DNA of 36,075 nucleotides from NCBI GenBank assembly GCA_021155205.1, contig JAJNPS010000042.1, forward strand, positions 1 through 36,075, given 5' to 3'. The stretch is from Rhodobacterales bacterium. Its GTDB lineage: Bacteria; Pseudomonadota; Alphaproteobacteria; Rhodobacterales; Rhodobacteraceae. Below are positions 7,324 to 15,821 of the stretch, piece after piece; position 1 is the stretch's first letter; each line of letters opens with the position of its first letter. The position numbers and the translations under genes were made by a program. The notes beneath the pieces were generated by a model. It was not told where the DNA came from. It saw only the letters and a program-made list of their open reading frames with translations, and did no database searches.

Positions 7324-8514
7324 CTACCAGTTGCGCAGGATCGAATTCATGGTGCCGCCATCGACAATGCCGGGGATGGTCGCAAGGCGGTCGATGGCGT
7401 CCTGGCCAAGGTATCGTTGCTGCGTTGAATCGATCCCGTACTGTCCATACGCCATCCCCGCGACCGCAATCAGGACATCGGTACGAACCGTGGTGCCGTC
7501 GGCAGGCACGGTGTTGGGGGCAAGAACCTCGGCCGGCGGCCTCCAGGTGCCGTCCTGCGCCAATAGCTTGTAGGCAAGCGTGTCCGGATTGCGGATCGTG
7601 ACCGAACTGCCAGGCTCGTCGGCGGAGAAAAAGTAGAACCCCTTGGCCGAATAGGACCGCGTGATCGTGCCGGGGCGCGTCAACGCGGCCAGAAGGGTCG
7701 GCGGAAAGGCCCCCTTTTCCCAACGTCGGAACTCGCCATAGGACATCTCGAACGACACATAGCCAAGTTCAAGATAGGGACCGATGTTGTTCCAGTCGCG
7801 CGCCGCCGGAGAGGCGACCGCCGGATACTGGTTATAGTCGGCAAACCGCGCCCGGAGCGCGGCCTGGGCCGAATCCACCTGCGACTTGCTGGCCACGGTG
7901 CCGGTCACGACCAGAAAGGTTGCATTGGCAAAGGGCGCCCCCACGCAGCGCAGTTCCAGCGAAGTCCCGAAATACCCGACCCGGACGATGTACAGCAGCG
8001 GATCGTTGACATCCTCGAAAGGATATCCGCTCGCGCGGGCCCATGCCTTGACCTGATCAAGACAGAATTGCTGGTTGCGGAATGACAGATAGACATAGGC
8101 CGTCAGTCCCATGCCGGTATTGGCCAAAAGGGCGTCATAGGCGTTGTCCTTGCGGGTCAGCGCCTCGATGTGTTCGGCCTTTGTCCTTTCCAGTTCCGCA
8201 TGCAGGCGCTTGATCTCGGCCCCACCTTGCAGCACCTCCAGCTTGGCATCGAGATAGGTCCGCGCATTGTCGACCATCGAGGTGGCAAACGCGGTCCAGA
8301 TCGACCCCACCAAGGTCGTGGCAGCGACCGACAGCCAGACAAGCCGGCGACCGCGCGGGTTTCGGCGCGTCGGGGCTTGCCTTGGTTCAGGTTCATCGGC
8401 GGAACGCGTGGCATCGGGGGGCGCGGGGTCCGGCCTGGACCGGCTTTCCGATCCCGATCCCGTCGCGCCGTCCGGCGGGTTCTGCTTTTCCGGTTCAGAT
8501 GGCTTTTTGGGCAT
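7324..8514 (-). CDS. Membrane-anchored coiled-coil protein of unknown function
   Basis: I do not recognise this 396-residue protein. Residues 1-56 are polar and rich in Pro, Arg, Glu and Ser. One transmembrane segment follows at about 58-79 (VWLSVAATTLVGSIWTAF). Then comes a likely coiled coil at about 85-130 (KLEVLQGGAEIKRLHAELER). The remaining 260 residues read as a mixed alpha/beta domain with several aromatic-rich strands, including FRNQQFCLDQV and YLELGYVSFEM. The basic N-terminus (RRNPRGRR before the membrane) predicts an N-in topology with the large domain in the periplasm. It lies downstream of the ABC importer genes on the same strand after a 102-bp gap, so it may or may not share their transcript. 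It is not a solute-binding protein by length or motifs. Confidence 0.65.
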   Translation of the reverse strand: MPKKPSEPEKQNPPDGATGSGSESRSRPDPAPPDATRSADEPEPRQAPTRRNPRGRRLVWLSVAATTLVGSIWTAFATSMVDNARTYLDAKLEVLQGGAEIKRLHAELERTKAEHIEALTRKDNAYDALLANTGMGLTAYVYLSFRNQQFCLDQVKAWARASGYPFEDVNDPLLYIVRVGYFGTSLELRCVGAPFANATFLVVTGTVASKSQVDSAQAALRARFADYNQYPAVASPAARDWNNIGPYLELGYVSFEMSYGEFRRWEKGAFPPTLLAALTRPGTITRSYSAKGFYFFSADEPGSSVTIRNPDTLAYKLLAQDGTWRPPAEVLAPNTVPADGTTVRTDVLIAVAGMAYGQYGIDSTQQRYLGQDAIDRLATIPGIVDGGTMNSILRNW

Positions 8515-8616
8515 AATGTCGCACCCCGAATTCGCCCCACCATAATTCGGCAGAATGCGCCTGGGAAGATGCCAGTTTGGGCAACATAAGACCGTTCTGT
8601 CAGGCGGCTATGGAAG

Positions 8617-9708
8617 CTAGCGGAACAGCATCAGCGCGCCGGGCGACCACGCCACCTTGGTCCGGGTGCCGATATCCAGAACGGGGCGGCCAAAGACGTT
8701 GCGCATCGACAGGCGCATCGGCTGGTCAGTGCCATCCAGCCGGATGTCATAATAGGTCATGTCGCCGTAATAGACGACCTCGGTCACGGTGGCATCGCTT
8801 TCGCGGTCCACCGCCTTTTGGCCGTCGAACAGGATCGTCAGCGTCTCGGGCCGGAACCCGATGGCCGCACCCTGGCTGGTCGCGGCGGATACCTGCGCGG
8901 CATCCAGCGTGATACTTCCAAAGCCCTGCGCCTCGACCTCGACCTTGCCGCCGGATTCCGACACGATCCTGGCGGGCAGGAAATTCATCGTGCCGATGAA
9001 GTCGGCGACCTTGCGGCCGGCGGGACGGCGGTACAGCGTTTCGGGATCGGCCAGTTGCGCGATCTCGCCCTCGAACATCACGGCGATGCGGTCCGACATC
9101 ACCAGCGCCTCTTCCTGGTCGTGGGTGACAAGCACAAAGGTGATCCCGACCTGGCGCTGCAGGCGGATCAGTTCGACCTGCATCTGTTCGCGCATCTTCT
9201 TGTCCAGCGCCGACAAGGGTTCGTCGAGCAGCAGTACCTTGGGCTTCAGGATCAGCGCGCGGGCAAGCGCGACCCGCTGGCGCTGGCCGCCGGACAGGGC
9301 ATGGGCCGCGCGGGTGCCGAAGCCCTTCAGACCCACCATCTCCAGCGCCTCATCCACGGCGCGCGACTTTTCCGCCGCCGCGCGCGGATCCTTGCGCAGG
9401 CCGAAACCGACGTTCTCCGCCACCGTCAGATGCGGAAAGATCGCGTAGGACTGGAACACCATGTTGGTCGGGCGCACATTGGCAGGCACGCCGGCCATGT
9501 TCTTGCCGTCGAGCAGCACGGCACCGGACGAGATGTCCTCGAACCCGGCAATGGTGCGCAGCAAGGTCGTCTTGCCGCAGCCGGACGGACCGAGGAGAGA
9601 GAAGAACTCTCCCGCCCTTATGGTCGCCGATATCCCCCGCAGGGCGTGATAGTCGCCATAGTATTTGTGGACATCCTGGAACTCGATCATGGTTTCTTTG
9701 TCGATCAC
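8617..9708 (-). CDS. ABC transporter ATP-binding protein, PotA-type (spermidine/putrescine importer class)
   Basis: This 363-residue ATPase powers an importer. It has Walker A GPSGCGKT (40-47), Q-loop MVFQSYAIF, signature ALSGGQRQR, Walker B VLLLDEPLSALD and the switch His in LVTHDQEE. A C-terminal TOBE-type domain follows (about 280-363). It overlaps the preceding permease by the ATGA motif. ATG at residue 7 (9690) is an alternative start. PotA-like subunits serve polyamines and many other small solutes, so the substrate is open. No binding-protein gene accompanies the operon. Confidence 0.88.
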   Translation of the reverse strand: MIDKETMIEFQDVHKYYGDYHALRGISATIRAGEFFSLLGPSGCGKTTLLRTIAGFEDISSGAVLLDGKNMAGVPANVRPTNMVFQSYAIFPHLTVAENVGFGLRKDPRAAAEKSRAVDEALEMVGLKGFGTRAAHALSGGQRQRVALARALILKPKVLLLDEPLSALDKKMREQMQVELIRLQRQVGITFVLVTHDQEEALVMSDRIAVMFEGEIAQLADPETLYRRPAGRKVADFIGTMNFLPARIVSESGGKVEVEAQGFGSITLDAAQVSAATSQGAAIGFRPETLTILFDGQKAVDRESDATVTEVVYYGDMTYYDIRLDGTDQPMRLSMRNVFGRPVLDIGTRTKVAWSPGALMLFR

Positions 9709-10511
9709 AGGACGCCTCCAGACGTGGTGCCACCGGCCTTGGCGATGCCGCGGCGGCGCATGTATTCGGCAAAAGCCAAAAGGATGATGGACAAAAGGAC
9801 AAGGATGGTCCCCAGCGCCAGTACGGCAGGCACCTTGGCCGGGAACCGGAACTGGCCAAAGATATAGGTCGACAGCACCGGCTGCGTCCCGCCCAGGAAG
9901 GATGCGATGATGTATTCGTCCAAGGAGATGATGAAGCAGATCAGGAAGGACGAGATGATGCCGGGCATCACCAGGGGCAGGATGATCAGCCGGAAGGTCG
10001 AGGCGGCGGATTCACCCAGATCATAGGCGGCTTCCTCGAGCGAGCGGTCCAGCGTCTGAAAGGCCGAGGACAGGATCGTCACGGCAAAGGGTGTGGTGAT
10101 CAGCACATGACCCAGGATGATGGTAAAGATCGACAGGGGCACGCCGATGGCCACCAAGACCACGATCAGCGACATCGCGACGACAATCTCTGGCAAGACC
10201 AGCGGCAGCATGATCAGGCCAAGGATGCTGGTCTGGCCCGGAAAGCGGTAGCGGGTGGTGGCGCGGGCGGCGAACAGCCCCAGCAGGGTGGAGATCGCAG
10301 CCACCGTGGTCGAAATGAACAGGCTGTTGCGCAGCGCGTTCCACAATTGCGGGTCCTGCCACATCGCGCCGAACCATTTCGTCGTGAACCCTTCCAGCGG
10401 AAAGGCGATGACCACGGCATTGTTGAACGCAAACAGCGGCAACAGCGCGATCGGCGCATAAAGAAAGATCAGGTACAGGATGGCGTAGATGCGCAGTCCG
10501 GGGGCGTTCAT
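9705..10511 (-). CDS. ABC transporter permease, PotC-type
   Basis: This 268-residue inner-membrane protein has about six membrane segments. It has the permease EAA-loop pattern (LEEAAYDLGESAASTFRLIILPLVMPGI), which contacts the ATPase. It is the second permease of the importer. Its start overlaps the stop of the PotB-type gene (ATGA at 10508-10511), and its stop overlaps the ATPase start (ATGA at 9705-9708). The three genes are therefore one tightly coupled unit. Confidence 0.88.
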   Translation of the reverse strand: MNAPGLRIYAILYLIFLYAPIALLPLFAFNNAVVIAFPLEGFTTKWFGAMWQDPQLWNALRNSLFISTTVAAISTLLGLFAARATTRYRFPGQTSILGLIMLPLVLPEIVVAMSLIVVLVAIGVPLSIFTIILGHVLITTPFAVTILSSAFQTLDRSLEEAAYDLGESAASTFRLIILPLVMPGIISSFLICFIISLDEYIIASFLGGTQPVLSTYIFGQFRFPAKVPAVLALGTILVLLSIILLAFAEYMRRRGIAKAGGTTSGGVL

Positions 10512-11395
10512 CGCTGGTTCCCCCGCAGAAAGCGCCGGTTCAGGACCAGAAAGGCGATGGAAATCAGCGCGACGATCAGCATCGCCACAACCACGATGGC
10601 CGACCCGACGGGGCGGTTGTCCTGGCCCAGCATCTTGGCCTCCATCATGTTGGCGATCATCGGCAGTTTCCCGCCACCGATCAGGTTCGGCGTCACGTAA
10701 TCCCCGATGGTCGGGATGAACACGATCAGCACCGCCGCGATGACACCCGCCATCGACAGGGGCAGCGTCACGCGCAGAAAGGTGCGGAACTTGCCCTCGC
10801 CCAGATCCTGCCCGGCCTCCAGCAGGCTGCGGTCGATCTTTTCCAGGACCACGAAGATCGGCAGGATCGCGAACGGCGCATAGGCATGGGCCAGCGTCAT
10901 GATCAGCGCACCGACGTTGTAGTTGATGGCCTGCAGGGGTTCGGTGATGATGCCGAGGCTCATCAGGCCCGAATTGATCACGCCGTTATAGCCGAGGATG
11001 ACTTTCCACAGGAACACCCGGATGATGTAGCTGGTCCAGAACGGGATGGTGATCAGGAAAAGCCACAGCGACTTACGGTCGGGGCGGACATGGAAACTGA
11101 CGAAATAGGCCACCGGATAGGCCAGGACGACCGTGACCAGCGTGACAGCCAGCGCCACCACCAGCGAGCGCAGCATCAGTGCGCGGTAAACCGGCTGGGT
11201 CAGCACTTCGCGGTAGTTGTCCAGCGTTGGCGTCCACTCGACGCCCGACTGTGCATCGGTCAGAAAGCTGAAGAGAACGATCGTGGCCATCGGCGCGGCC
11301 AGCAGCAGGATGGCATAAATGGCAGGCGGTGCGACCAGCAAAAGGCCGCTTCGCGCCTCTGGATTGGCGCCCCCTCGGGCGGTGCCTTCAGCCAT
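10508..11395 (-). CDS. ABC transporter permease, PotB-type
   Basis: The 295-residue protein has a short polar N-terminus, six predicted membrane segments and the EAA motif (LLEAGQDLGEGKFRTFLRVTLPL). The sequence FIPTIGDYVTPNLIGG is typical of PotB/PotH permeases. It is the first gene of the importer unit. Such operons usually also encode a periplasmic binding protein, but upstream there is only a small unrelated gene, and downstream the protein at 7324 is not one. A separately encoded binding protein is inferred. Confidence 0.87.
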   Translation of the reverse strand: MAEGTARGGANPEARSGLLLVAPPAIYAILLLAAPMATIVLFSFLTDAQSGVEWTPTLDNYREVLTQPVYRALMLRSLVVALAVTLVTVVLAYPVAYFVSFHVRPDRKSLWLFLITIPFWTSYIIRVFLWKVILGYNGVINSGLMSLGIITEPLQAINYNVGALIMTLAHAYAPFAILPIFVVLEKIDRSLLEAGQDLGEGKFRTFLRVTLPLSMAGVIAAVLIVFIPTIGDYVTPNLIGGGKLPMIANMMEAKMLGQDNRPVGSAIVVVAMLIVALISIAFLVLNRRFLRGNQR

Positions 11396-11466
11396 TCATC
11401 CCCCTGTCGCCGCCGATATGATCCGGCGTTTGATCAAAGTTAGACAAAAGGCAGGGATGGGCGCAA

Positions 11467-11487
11467 GGCCCTGAATGGATCAGGGCC
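11467..11487 (-). terminator. Perfect 8-bp hairpin between the small gene and the ABC operon
   Basis: GGCCCTGA and TCAGGGCC flank a 5-base loop. It lies just after the stop codon of the gene at 11520-11780 in its direction of reading and about 70 bp before the PotB start. No T-run follows, so it is a candidate terminator or RNA-stabilising hairpin rather than a classic intrinsic terminator. Confidence 0.45.
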
Positions 11488-11519
11488 GCGCAAGCACGCC
11501 CGAGCCGGGGCGAAATGAC

Positions 11520-11780
11520 CTAGCCTGCGACACGTTCGATGGCGATTGCGCGTTTGCGCAGCTCGTCATGCAGCGTCGGCACGATCTTCAGGGCCTCCAC
11601 CGCGACACGCAGCGCGTCCGACAGGCGGGCCTCGCTGGGATCCTTGTCGGCAACGCGCCAGACCATGCGGCGCGCAACCCCATCGTCATAGATGATTTCG
11701 GTCGCGCCGCTGCGCGTCTTGCGCCAACCCAGAAAATCCGCGCCACCATGCGCGGCATGAAACGTTGCCTGTATTCCCAT
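11520..11780 (-). CDS. Small conserved-looking protein of unknown function (86 aa)
   Basis: The product begins MGIQATFHAAHGGADFLGW and is a mixed, soluble, slightly acidic protein with no membrane segment. Its second half (SEARLSDALRVAVEALKIVP and onward) reads as two helices. I do not recognise the family. The ATG at 11780 is preferred; the longer in-frame start at 11834 adds an unlikely segment. The upstream ribosome-binding sequence is weak. It sits alone between the MocR regulator and the ABC operon, on the same strand as both. Confidence 0.5.
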   Translation of the reverse strand: MGIQATFHAAHGGADFLGWRKTRSGATEIIYDDGVARRMVWRVADKDPSEARLSDALRVAVEALKIVPTLHDELRKRAIAIERVAG

Positions 11781-11957
11781 TTTTTGCTGCCTGCTCACGT
11801 GTTTTTTTTGATCTTGGGCGAAAAGATGCGCCAAGACAGGGCGTTAGGCAATCGGCAGGGAAACAATTCGGCGTGAACGCGGCAGGTCGGTCACAGTCAG
11901 GCGTCAATCGGGCACCCATTGCGGCGCGCCGGCATCTGTCGACATCCCCGTCCGCCG

Positions 11958-13355
11958 TCAGACCGAAGGCTCGTAGCTTGGGCTTTGCAGCAGGCCGACC
12001 AGCCGCCCGAGCGCGGCGCGATAGTCGTCGGGCGGCACGTTTCCGGCCAGCGCCAGGCGCACGGCGTTGGGGGCACGGCCATGCGACAGGGCGTATTCAT
12101 CGGCCGTGCGCAACAGGATGCCCGCCGCCTCGGCGCGGGGGCGCAGGCTGGACGCCCGCCACCCCTGCGGCAAGCGCAGATAGACAAAGCGCAAGCCCGG
12201 CAGCCAGGACATCTCGAACGCGCCAAGCGCTGTGACCGTCACCTGCAACCGCGCAGCGAGGTCTGCCTGCACCTTGGCGCGCAAGTCCCATGCCGCGCGT
12301 GACCGGAACAGATCGAGACACAGATCCGATACCGTCCGCGACAGCGCAAAATAGGAATGCTGCGCCGTCAGACGCCCCGCCTCGCCCAGTCCGGTCGGGC
12401 AGACGACATAGCCGAACCGCAGGGCCGCCGAGATGGTCTTGGAAAAACTGCCGACATACCAGGTCCGCTCCGGTGCCAGCGCGCGGATCGCGGGCCAGTC
12501 GCTGGTATCGGTCGAATAGCAGTCATCCTCGATGATCTGGCAGTCGTGGCGGCGGGCGATGGCGGCGATGGCGGCGCGACGGTCCGGCGGCATGCGCACG
12601 GCGGTCGGGTTCTGCGCCTCGGTCGTCAGGCACAGGATCTGCGGGCCATGACGTCGGCAGGCGGCCTCCAGCGCGTCGGGGACCATGCCGTCGGCGTCCA
12701 GTTCCACCGCGACGACCTCGGCCCGGACCAGCCGGGCCGCATGGCGAAAGCCGGGATAGGCCAGATCCTCGACCAGCACCACCGGCCTGTCGCCCCGCAG
12801 GCAGCACATCAGGATCGTCAGGATCGCGTTCTGACCGCCATGCGTCAGGGCAACGTCGTCCGGGGTGACGGGGCCGAGCAGGCGGTCGCCGACCCAGTCC
12901 ACGACATGACCGCGCAGCGCAAGTTCCTGGCGCTGCGAGGGGTAGTCGGTCCAGTCCGCCCCCAGCCCCGCGGCAACGCGGCGCATCGCATCCTCGAACA
13001 CCGCCGCCTGCCCCAGTTCCGGCAGGATGGGTGATCGCAGGTCGACCAGCCCCTTGGTCTCGGACGGACGTTCGATGAACAGGGGCTGCGTGGGGCCAAG
13101 GCGCGGGCTGCGGTCGGCGACAAAGGTGCCGCGCCCGACATTGGCCAGCAGCATGCCCTCCTGAATGGCCATCTGATAGGCGCGGGCCACCGTCCCCGGC
13201 GTCACCGCAAGACGCCAGGCCAGATCGCGCACCGTGGGCAACTGTGTCCCCTCGGTCAGATCGCCCAGCCGGATTGCGTCGCGCAGCGCCCGGTTCAGCG
13301 CCAGATACTTGGGTCCGGGAAACAGCGAAAGGTCGGGCTGCCAATTTGTATTCAT
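11958..13355 (-). CDS. MocR-family regulator (GntR-type HTH fused to a PLP aminotransferase-like domain)
   Basis: The 465-residue protein has a winged helix-turn-helix at about residues 18-80 (LPTVRDLAWRLAVTPGTVARAYQ, then GRGTFVADR), as in GntR regulators. A linker leads to a fold-type I aminotransferase domain. PLP-binding residues are in place: Lys306 in GSFSKT, Asn249-Pro250, Asp278 and Tyr280. Known MocR proteins (PdxR, GabR, TauR) use PLP to sense a metabolite and often control a divergent neighbour. Here that neighbour encodes a DUF1127 protein, not a catabolic enzyme, and a second target elsewhere is possible. ATG 13355 is chosen; a TTG at 13379 is in frame. Confidence 0.9.
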   Translation of the reverse strand: MNTNWQPDLSLFPGPKYLALNRALRDAIRLGDLTEGTQLPTVRDLAWRLAVTPGTVARAYQMAIQEGMLLANVGRGTFVADRSPRLGPTQPLFIERPSETKGLVDLRSPILPELGQAAVFEDAMRRVAAGLGADWTDYPSQRQELALRGHVVDWVGDRLLGPVTPDDVALTHGGQNAILTILMCCLRGDRPVVLVEDLAYPGFRHAARLVRAEVVAVELDADGMVPDALEAACRRHGPQILCLTTEAQNPTAVRMPPDRRAAIAAIARRHDCQIIEDDCYSTDTSDWPAIRALAPERTWYVGSFSKTISAALRFGYVVCPTGLGEAGRLTAQHSYFALSRTVSDLCLDLFRSRAAWDLRAKVQADLAARLQVTVTALGAFEMSWLPGLRFVYLRLPQGWRASSLRPRAEAAGILLRTADEYALSHGRAPNAVRLALAGNVPPDDYRAALGRLVGLLQSPSYEPSV

Positions 13356-13388
13356 TACAAGTCTTTCATGGCGACTCAATGTGTCTTA

Positions 13389-13432
13389 TTGTATCGCAAT
13401 ATACAGACATCTGTCATCTTGTATCAATACAA
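13389..13432. promoter_or_regulatory. Candidate MocR operators between the divergent genes
   Basis: TTGTATC occurs twice, at 13389-13395 and 13419-13425, exactly 30 bp (about three helical turns) apart. The second copy lies in a palindrome TTGTAT-CA-ATACAA (13419-13432). A further small palindrome GACA-TC-TGTC lies between them (13406-13415). Spaced direct repeats between a MocR gene and its divergent target fit the way dimeric MocR regulators are known to bind. The assignment is inference. Confidence 0.55.
13398..13427 (-). promoter_or_regulatory. Candidate sigma-70-type promoter of the MocR gene
   Basis: Read on the minus strand, TTGATA (13427-13422) and TATATT (13403-13398) are separated by 18 bases. 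The -35 box falls inside the palindromic operator, so the regulator could repress its own transcription. Confidence 0.5.
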
Positions 13433-13446
13433 TATTGAGGCGAACC

Positions 13447-13650
13447 ATGCGGGCGATCCCGATCCTGCTGCCCCGGCTGCAGCACATCCTGTGCCACACG
13501 CAGGGCTGGACGCGCGTGATGGGCCACGCAGTTGCACGGCGGCGGGGCCGCAAGGCGCTGGTGCATCTGGACGACCACCTGCTGCGCGACATCGGCCTGA
13601 CCCGCCGCGCCGCCGCGGATGAGGCGGGCAAACCGTTCTGGCTGGACTGA
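13447..13650 (+). CDS. DUF1127 small basic protein
   Basis: This 67-residue protein is basic, with RRRGRK followed by the DUF1127 core LDDHLLRDIGLTRRAAADEAGKPFW (residues 41-65). The core is the L-x-D-x-x-L-x-D-I-G-L-T-R pattern of the family. Some members in alphaproteobacteria affect RNA turnover and growth-phase or phosphate responses; most are uncharacterised. GAGG lies 7 bases before ATG 13447. It is read divergently from the MocR gene, and the shared 91-bp spacer holds the candidate operators, so MocR control is likely but not shown. Confidence 0.85.
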   Translation: MRAIPILLPRLQHILCHTQGWTRVMGHAVARRRGRKALVHLDDHLLRDIGLTRRAAADEAGKPFWLD

Positions 13651-13727
13651 CGGCTGCAGGATCACCGGGCGCGCCGGACCATGATCCGGCTGCGATCCAT
13701 GCGCACCATCACGGGCGCGGCTTTGCC

Positions 13728-13756
13728 TTGCACGGACGGGGCGGAGTTGCTACATC
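13728..13756 (+). promoter_or_regulatory. Candidate promoter of tRNA-Thr
   Basis: TTGCAC (13728-13733) and TACATC (13751-13756) are 17 bases apart. The -10 box ends 11 bases before the tRNA, which fits a start a few bases upstream of the mature 5' end. Confidence 0.5.
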
Positions 13757-13767
13757 GCTTGCGCGTA

Positions 13768-13840
13768 GCCCTTATAGCTCAGCTGGTAGAGCGCCAGTTT
13801 TGTAAACTGGATGTCGGCGGTTCGAGCCCGTCTGGGGGCA
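13768..13840 (+). tRNA. tRNA-Thr (anticodon TGT)
   Basis: A full cloverleaf of 73 bases can be drawn. The acceptor arm GCCCTTA pairs with TGGGGGC plus discriminator A. The D-arm contains AGCTCAGCTGGTAGAGC. The anticodon stem CCAGT/ACTGG carries loop TTTGTAA with anticodon TGT. The T-arm contains GTTCGAGCC. CCA is not encoded. It stands alone between the DUF1127 gene and the end of the iron permease gene, with no integrated element beside it. Confidence 0.95.
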
Positions 13841-14017
13841 CGCGCGATTTCCCCTTGCACGCGCCCGACCATATCGCCGGCCTTGTCGCGGTCGCGGCGT
13901 CCAGACGGCCCCGTTCCTTCCGGAGGGTCAGGCGGGCTATCGACCAGATTTGGACGCGCAACCCGCCCGCCCTCGGATGCCGACCATATGGCGCATTTCG
14001 CCGCCGCCGATGCCTGA

Positions 14018-15691
14018 TTACCGGCTGGCCCGCGCAAGAAGTGCCACCGCCGCCAGTCCCACGCCCATCACGAGAAGAGCCGCCGGTGCGGCCTCGCTCA
14101 GCCGTTCCAGGCTGACGAGTTCATAGACCCGCGTGCTGAGCGTGTTGAAGTTGAACGGGCGCAGCAGCAGCGTCGCGGGCAGTTCCTTGACGCCATCGAC
14201 AAAGACGACCAGCAGCGCGGTTGCCACAGACCCCCGCATCAGCGGCAGGTAGACCGATCCCAGAGCGCCTGCCCGGTCCTGCCCCAAGGACCGCGCCACC
14301 ATCGGCAGCGTCGGCGTCACCCGGCCGAACGCGGCATCGACCGCGCCCTGGGCCACCGCAAAGAAGCGCACCATGTAGGCCAGCCCCACCGCAACCGCCG
14401 TCCCGGTGATCATCAGCCCCGGATCGCGCCCGGTCCAGGCCAGCACCCAGTCCGCCAGCCGGTTGTCAAGCGCCGCCAGCGGCACCAGCAATCCCACTGC
14501 CAGCACGGCGCCCGGCGTGGCGTAACCGACCGCCGTGACCGGCAATACCGCCTGCGCCAGACCGGGCCGCGCCAGCCGCAGCGCATAGACGAACAGGATC
14601 GCGGCCCCGACGGTGACGATGGATGCCCCGCCCGCCACCATCAGCGTGTTGGCAAGCGCCGCCTGCAAGCCCGGCGCCAGCCAGGCCTCGGGCGAGCGCA
14701 TTGCCTGATAGACCATCACGCCGACCGGCAGCACGAACCCCATCGTGAACGGCACCAGGCACAGCGCCGTCATCGCCCAGGCGCGTGGCCCGGCCAGCCG
14801 GGCAGGCTCCAGCGGTCGGGCGACGCGGCCAAGGCGGTGAAACCGCGCGCGGCGGCGGCCCAGACGCTCCAGCGTTACCAGGATCAGGATCAGCGTCAGG
14901 CTGACCATCGCAATCTGGGCGGCACCCCCGGCATTGTTGCCATCAAGCCAGGTCGAAAAGATGCCCGTTGTCAGCGTCTGCACCCCGAAATGATGCACTG
15001 TGCCGTAATCGGCGACCGTCTCCATCAGGGCCAGCGTCACCCCGACCGCAATCGCAGGCCGCGCCAAGGGCAGGCCCAGCCGCCAGAACAATGCGCCCTG
15101 CCCGGTCCCCAGCGCCCGCGCCACCTCATAGGTGCAGCCCGACTGTTCGCGGAAGGCCGCGCGCGCCAGCAGATAGACATAAGGATAAAGCGCGGCGGAA
15201 AACACGATGATGGCGGGGCCTTGCGCGCGCACCTCGAAAAACCAGTAGTCACGCGCCGATTGCCAGCCCATCGCGGCGCGCATCGCCGTCTGCAACGGAC
15301 CGGCAAAGTCAAGGAAATCGACCAGCGCATAGGCCCCCACATAGGCCGGGATCGCCAGCGGGAACAACAGCGCGTAGTCCAGCCACCGGCTGCCGGGAAA
15401 GCGGTACATCGTCACCATCCAGGCCGCCCCGGTGCCGATGGCTGCCGTCATGACGCCGACACCCAGCATCAGGATCAGGGTGTTGGCCAGATAGCGCGGC
15501 ATCACCGTGGCCATCAGATGCGGCCAGATGTTCTCGGCGGGGTTGAACGCCATCCAGACAACCGACGCCACCGGCGCAAGGACCAGCACCGCGACGATGA
15601 CCGCAACACCCTGCCAGGGATCAAAGAGCGCCCTCGCCCTGCGCCACCTGCGGGACGATCCGCTAACCTGACTGTTTTGGTCGCCCATCAT
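14018..15691 (-). CDS. Two-domain iron(III) ABC transporter permease (FbpB/AfuB type)
   Basis: This 557-residue inner-membrane protein contains two permease halves of about six membrane segments each. Each half has its own EAA-type loop: CTYEVARALGTGQGALFWRLGLPLARPAI in the first, then RSLGQDRAGALGSVYLPLMRGS in the second. This fused arrangement is characteristic of ferric-ion importers (FbpB, SfuB). LMETVADYGTVHHFG and FVDGVKELPATLLLRPFNF are typical of the family. The start at the paired ATG codons 15691/15688 gives the usual length; an upstream in-frame start at 15823 would run across the divergent promoter. No FbpA binding protein or FbpC ATPase gene is adjacent in this window. Confidence 0.88.
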   Translation of the reverse strand: MMGDQNSQVSGSSRRWRRARALFDPWQGVAVIVAVLVLAPVASVVWMAFNPAENIWPHLMATVMPRYLANTLILMLGVGVMTAAIGTGAAWMVTMYRFPGSRWLDYALLFPLAIPAYVGAYALVDFLDFAGPLQTAMRAAMGWQSARDYWFFEVRAQGPAIIVFSAALYPYVYLLARAAFREQSGCTYEVARALGTGQGALFWRLGLPLARPAIAVGVTLALMETVADYGTVHHFGVQTLTTGIFSTWLDGNNAGGAAQIAMVSLTLILILVTLERLGRRRARFHRLGRVARPLEPARLAGPRAWAMTALCLVPFTMGFVLPVGVMVYQAMRSPEAWLAPGLQAALANTLMVAGGASIVTVGAAILFVYALRLARPGLAQAVLPVTAVGYATPGAVLAVGLLVPLAALDNRLADWVLAWTGRDPGLMITGTAVAVGLAYMVRFFAVAQGAVDAAFGRVTPTLPMVARSLGQDRAGALGSVYLPLMRGSVATALLVVFVDGVKELPATLLLRPFNFNTLSTRVYELVSLERLSEAAPAALLVMGVGLAAVALLARASR

Positions 15692-15715
15692 GGCCCCGGA
15701 CCTACAGGAAAGGGC

Positions 15716-15743
15716 TTTGACTGTCCAGAAAAGCCCATATAGT
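15716..15743 (+). promoter_or_regulatory. Candidate promoter of the gene at 15822
   Basis: TTTGAC (15716-15721) and TATAGT (15738-15743) are 16 bases apart. They lie about 80 bases before the next plus-strand start and within the divergent spacer shared with the iron permease gene. Confidence 0.4.
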
Positions 15744-15821
15744 CCTCTGACGATGCGCGCAGGCTCATCCCCGGCGTGCAGGCGGCCCAAAGCGGCCCCA
15801 TCAAAAGGCGAGCGGGCCGTC

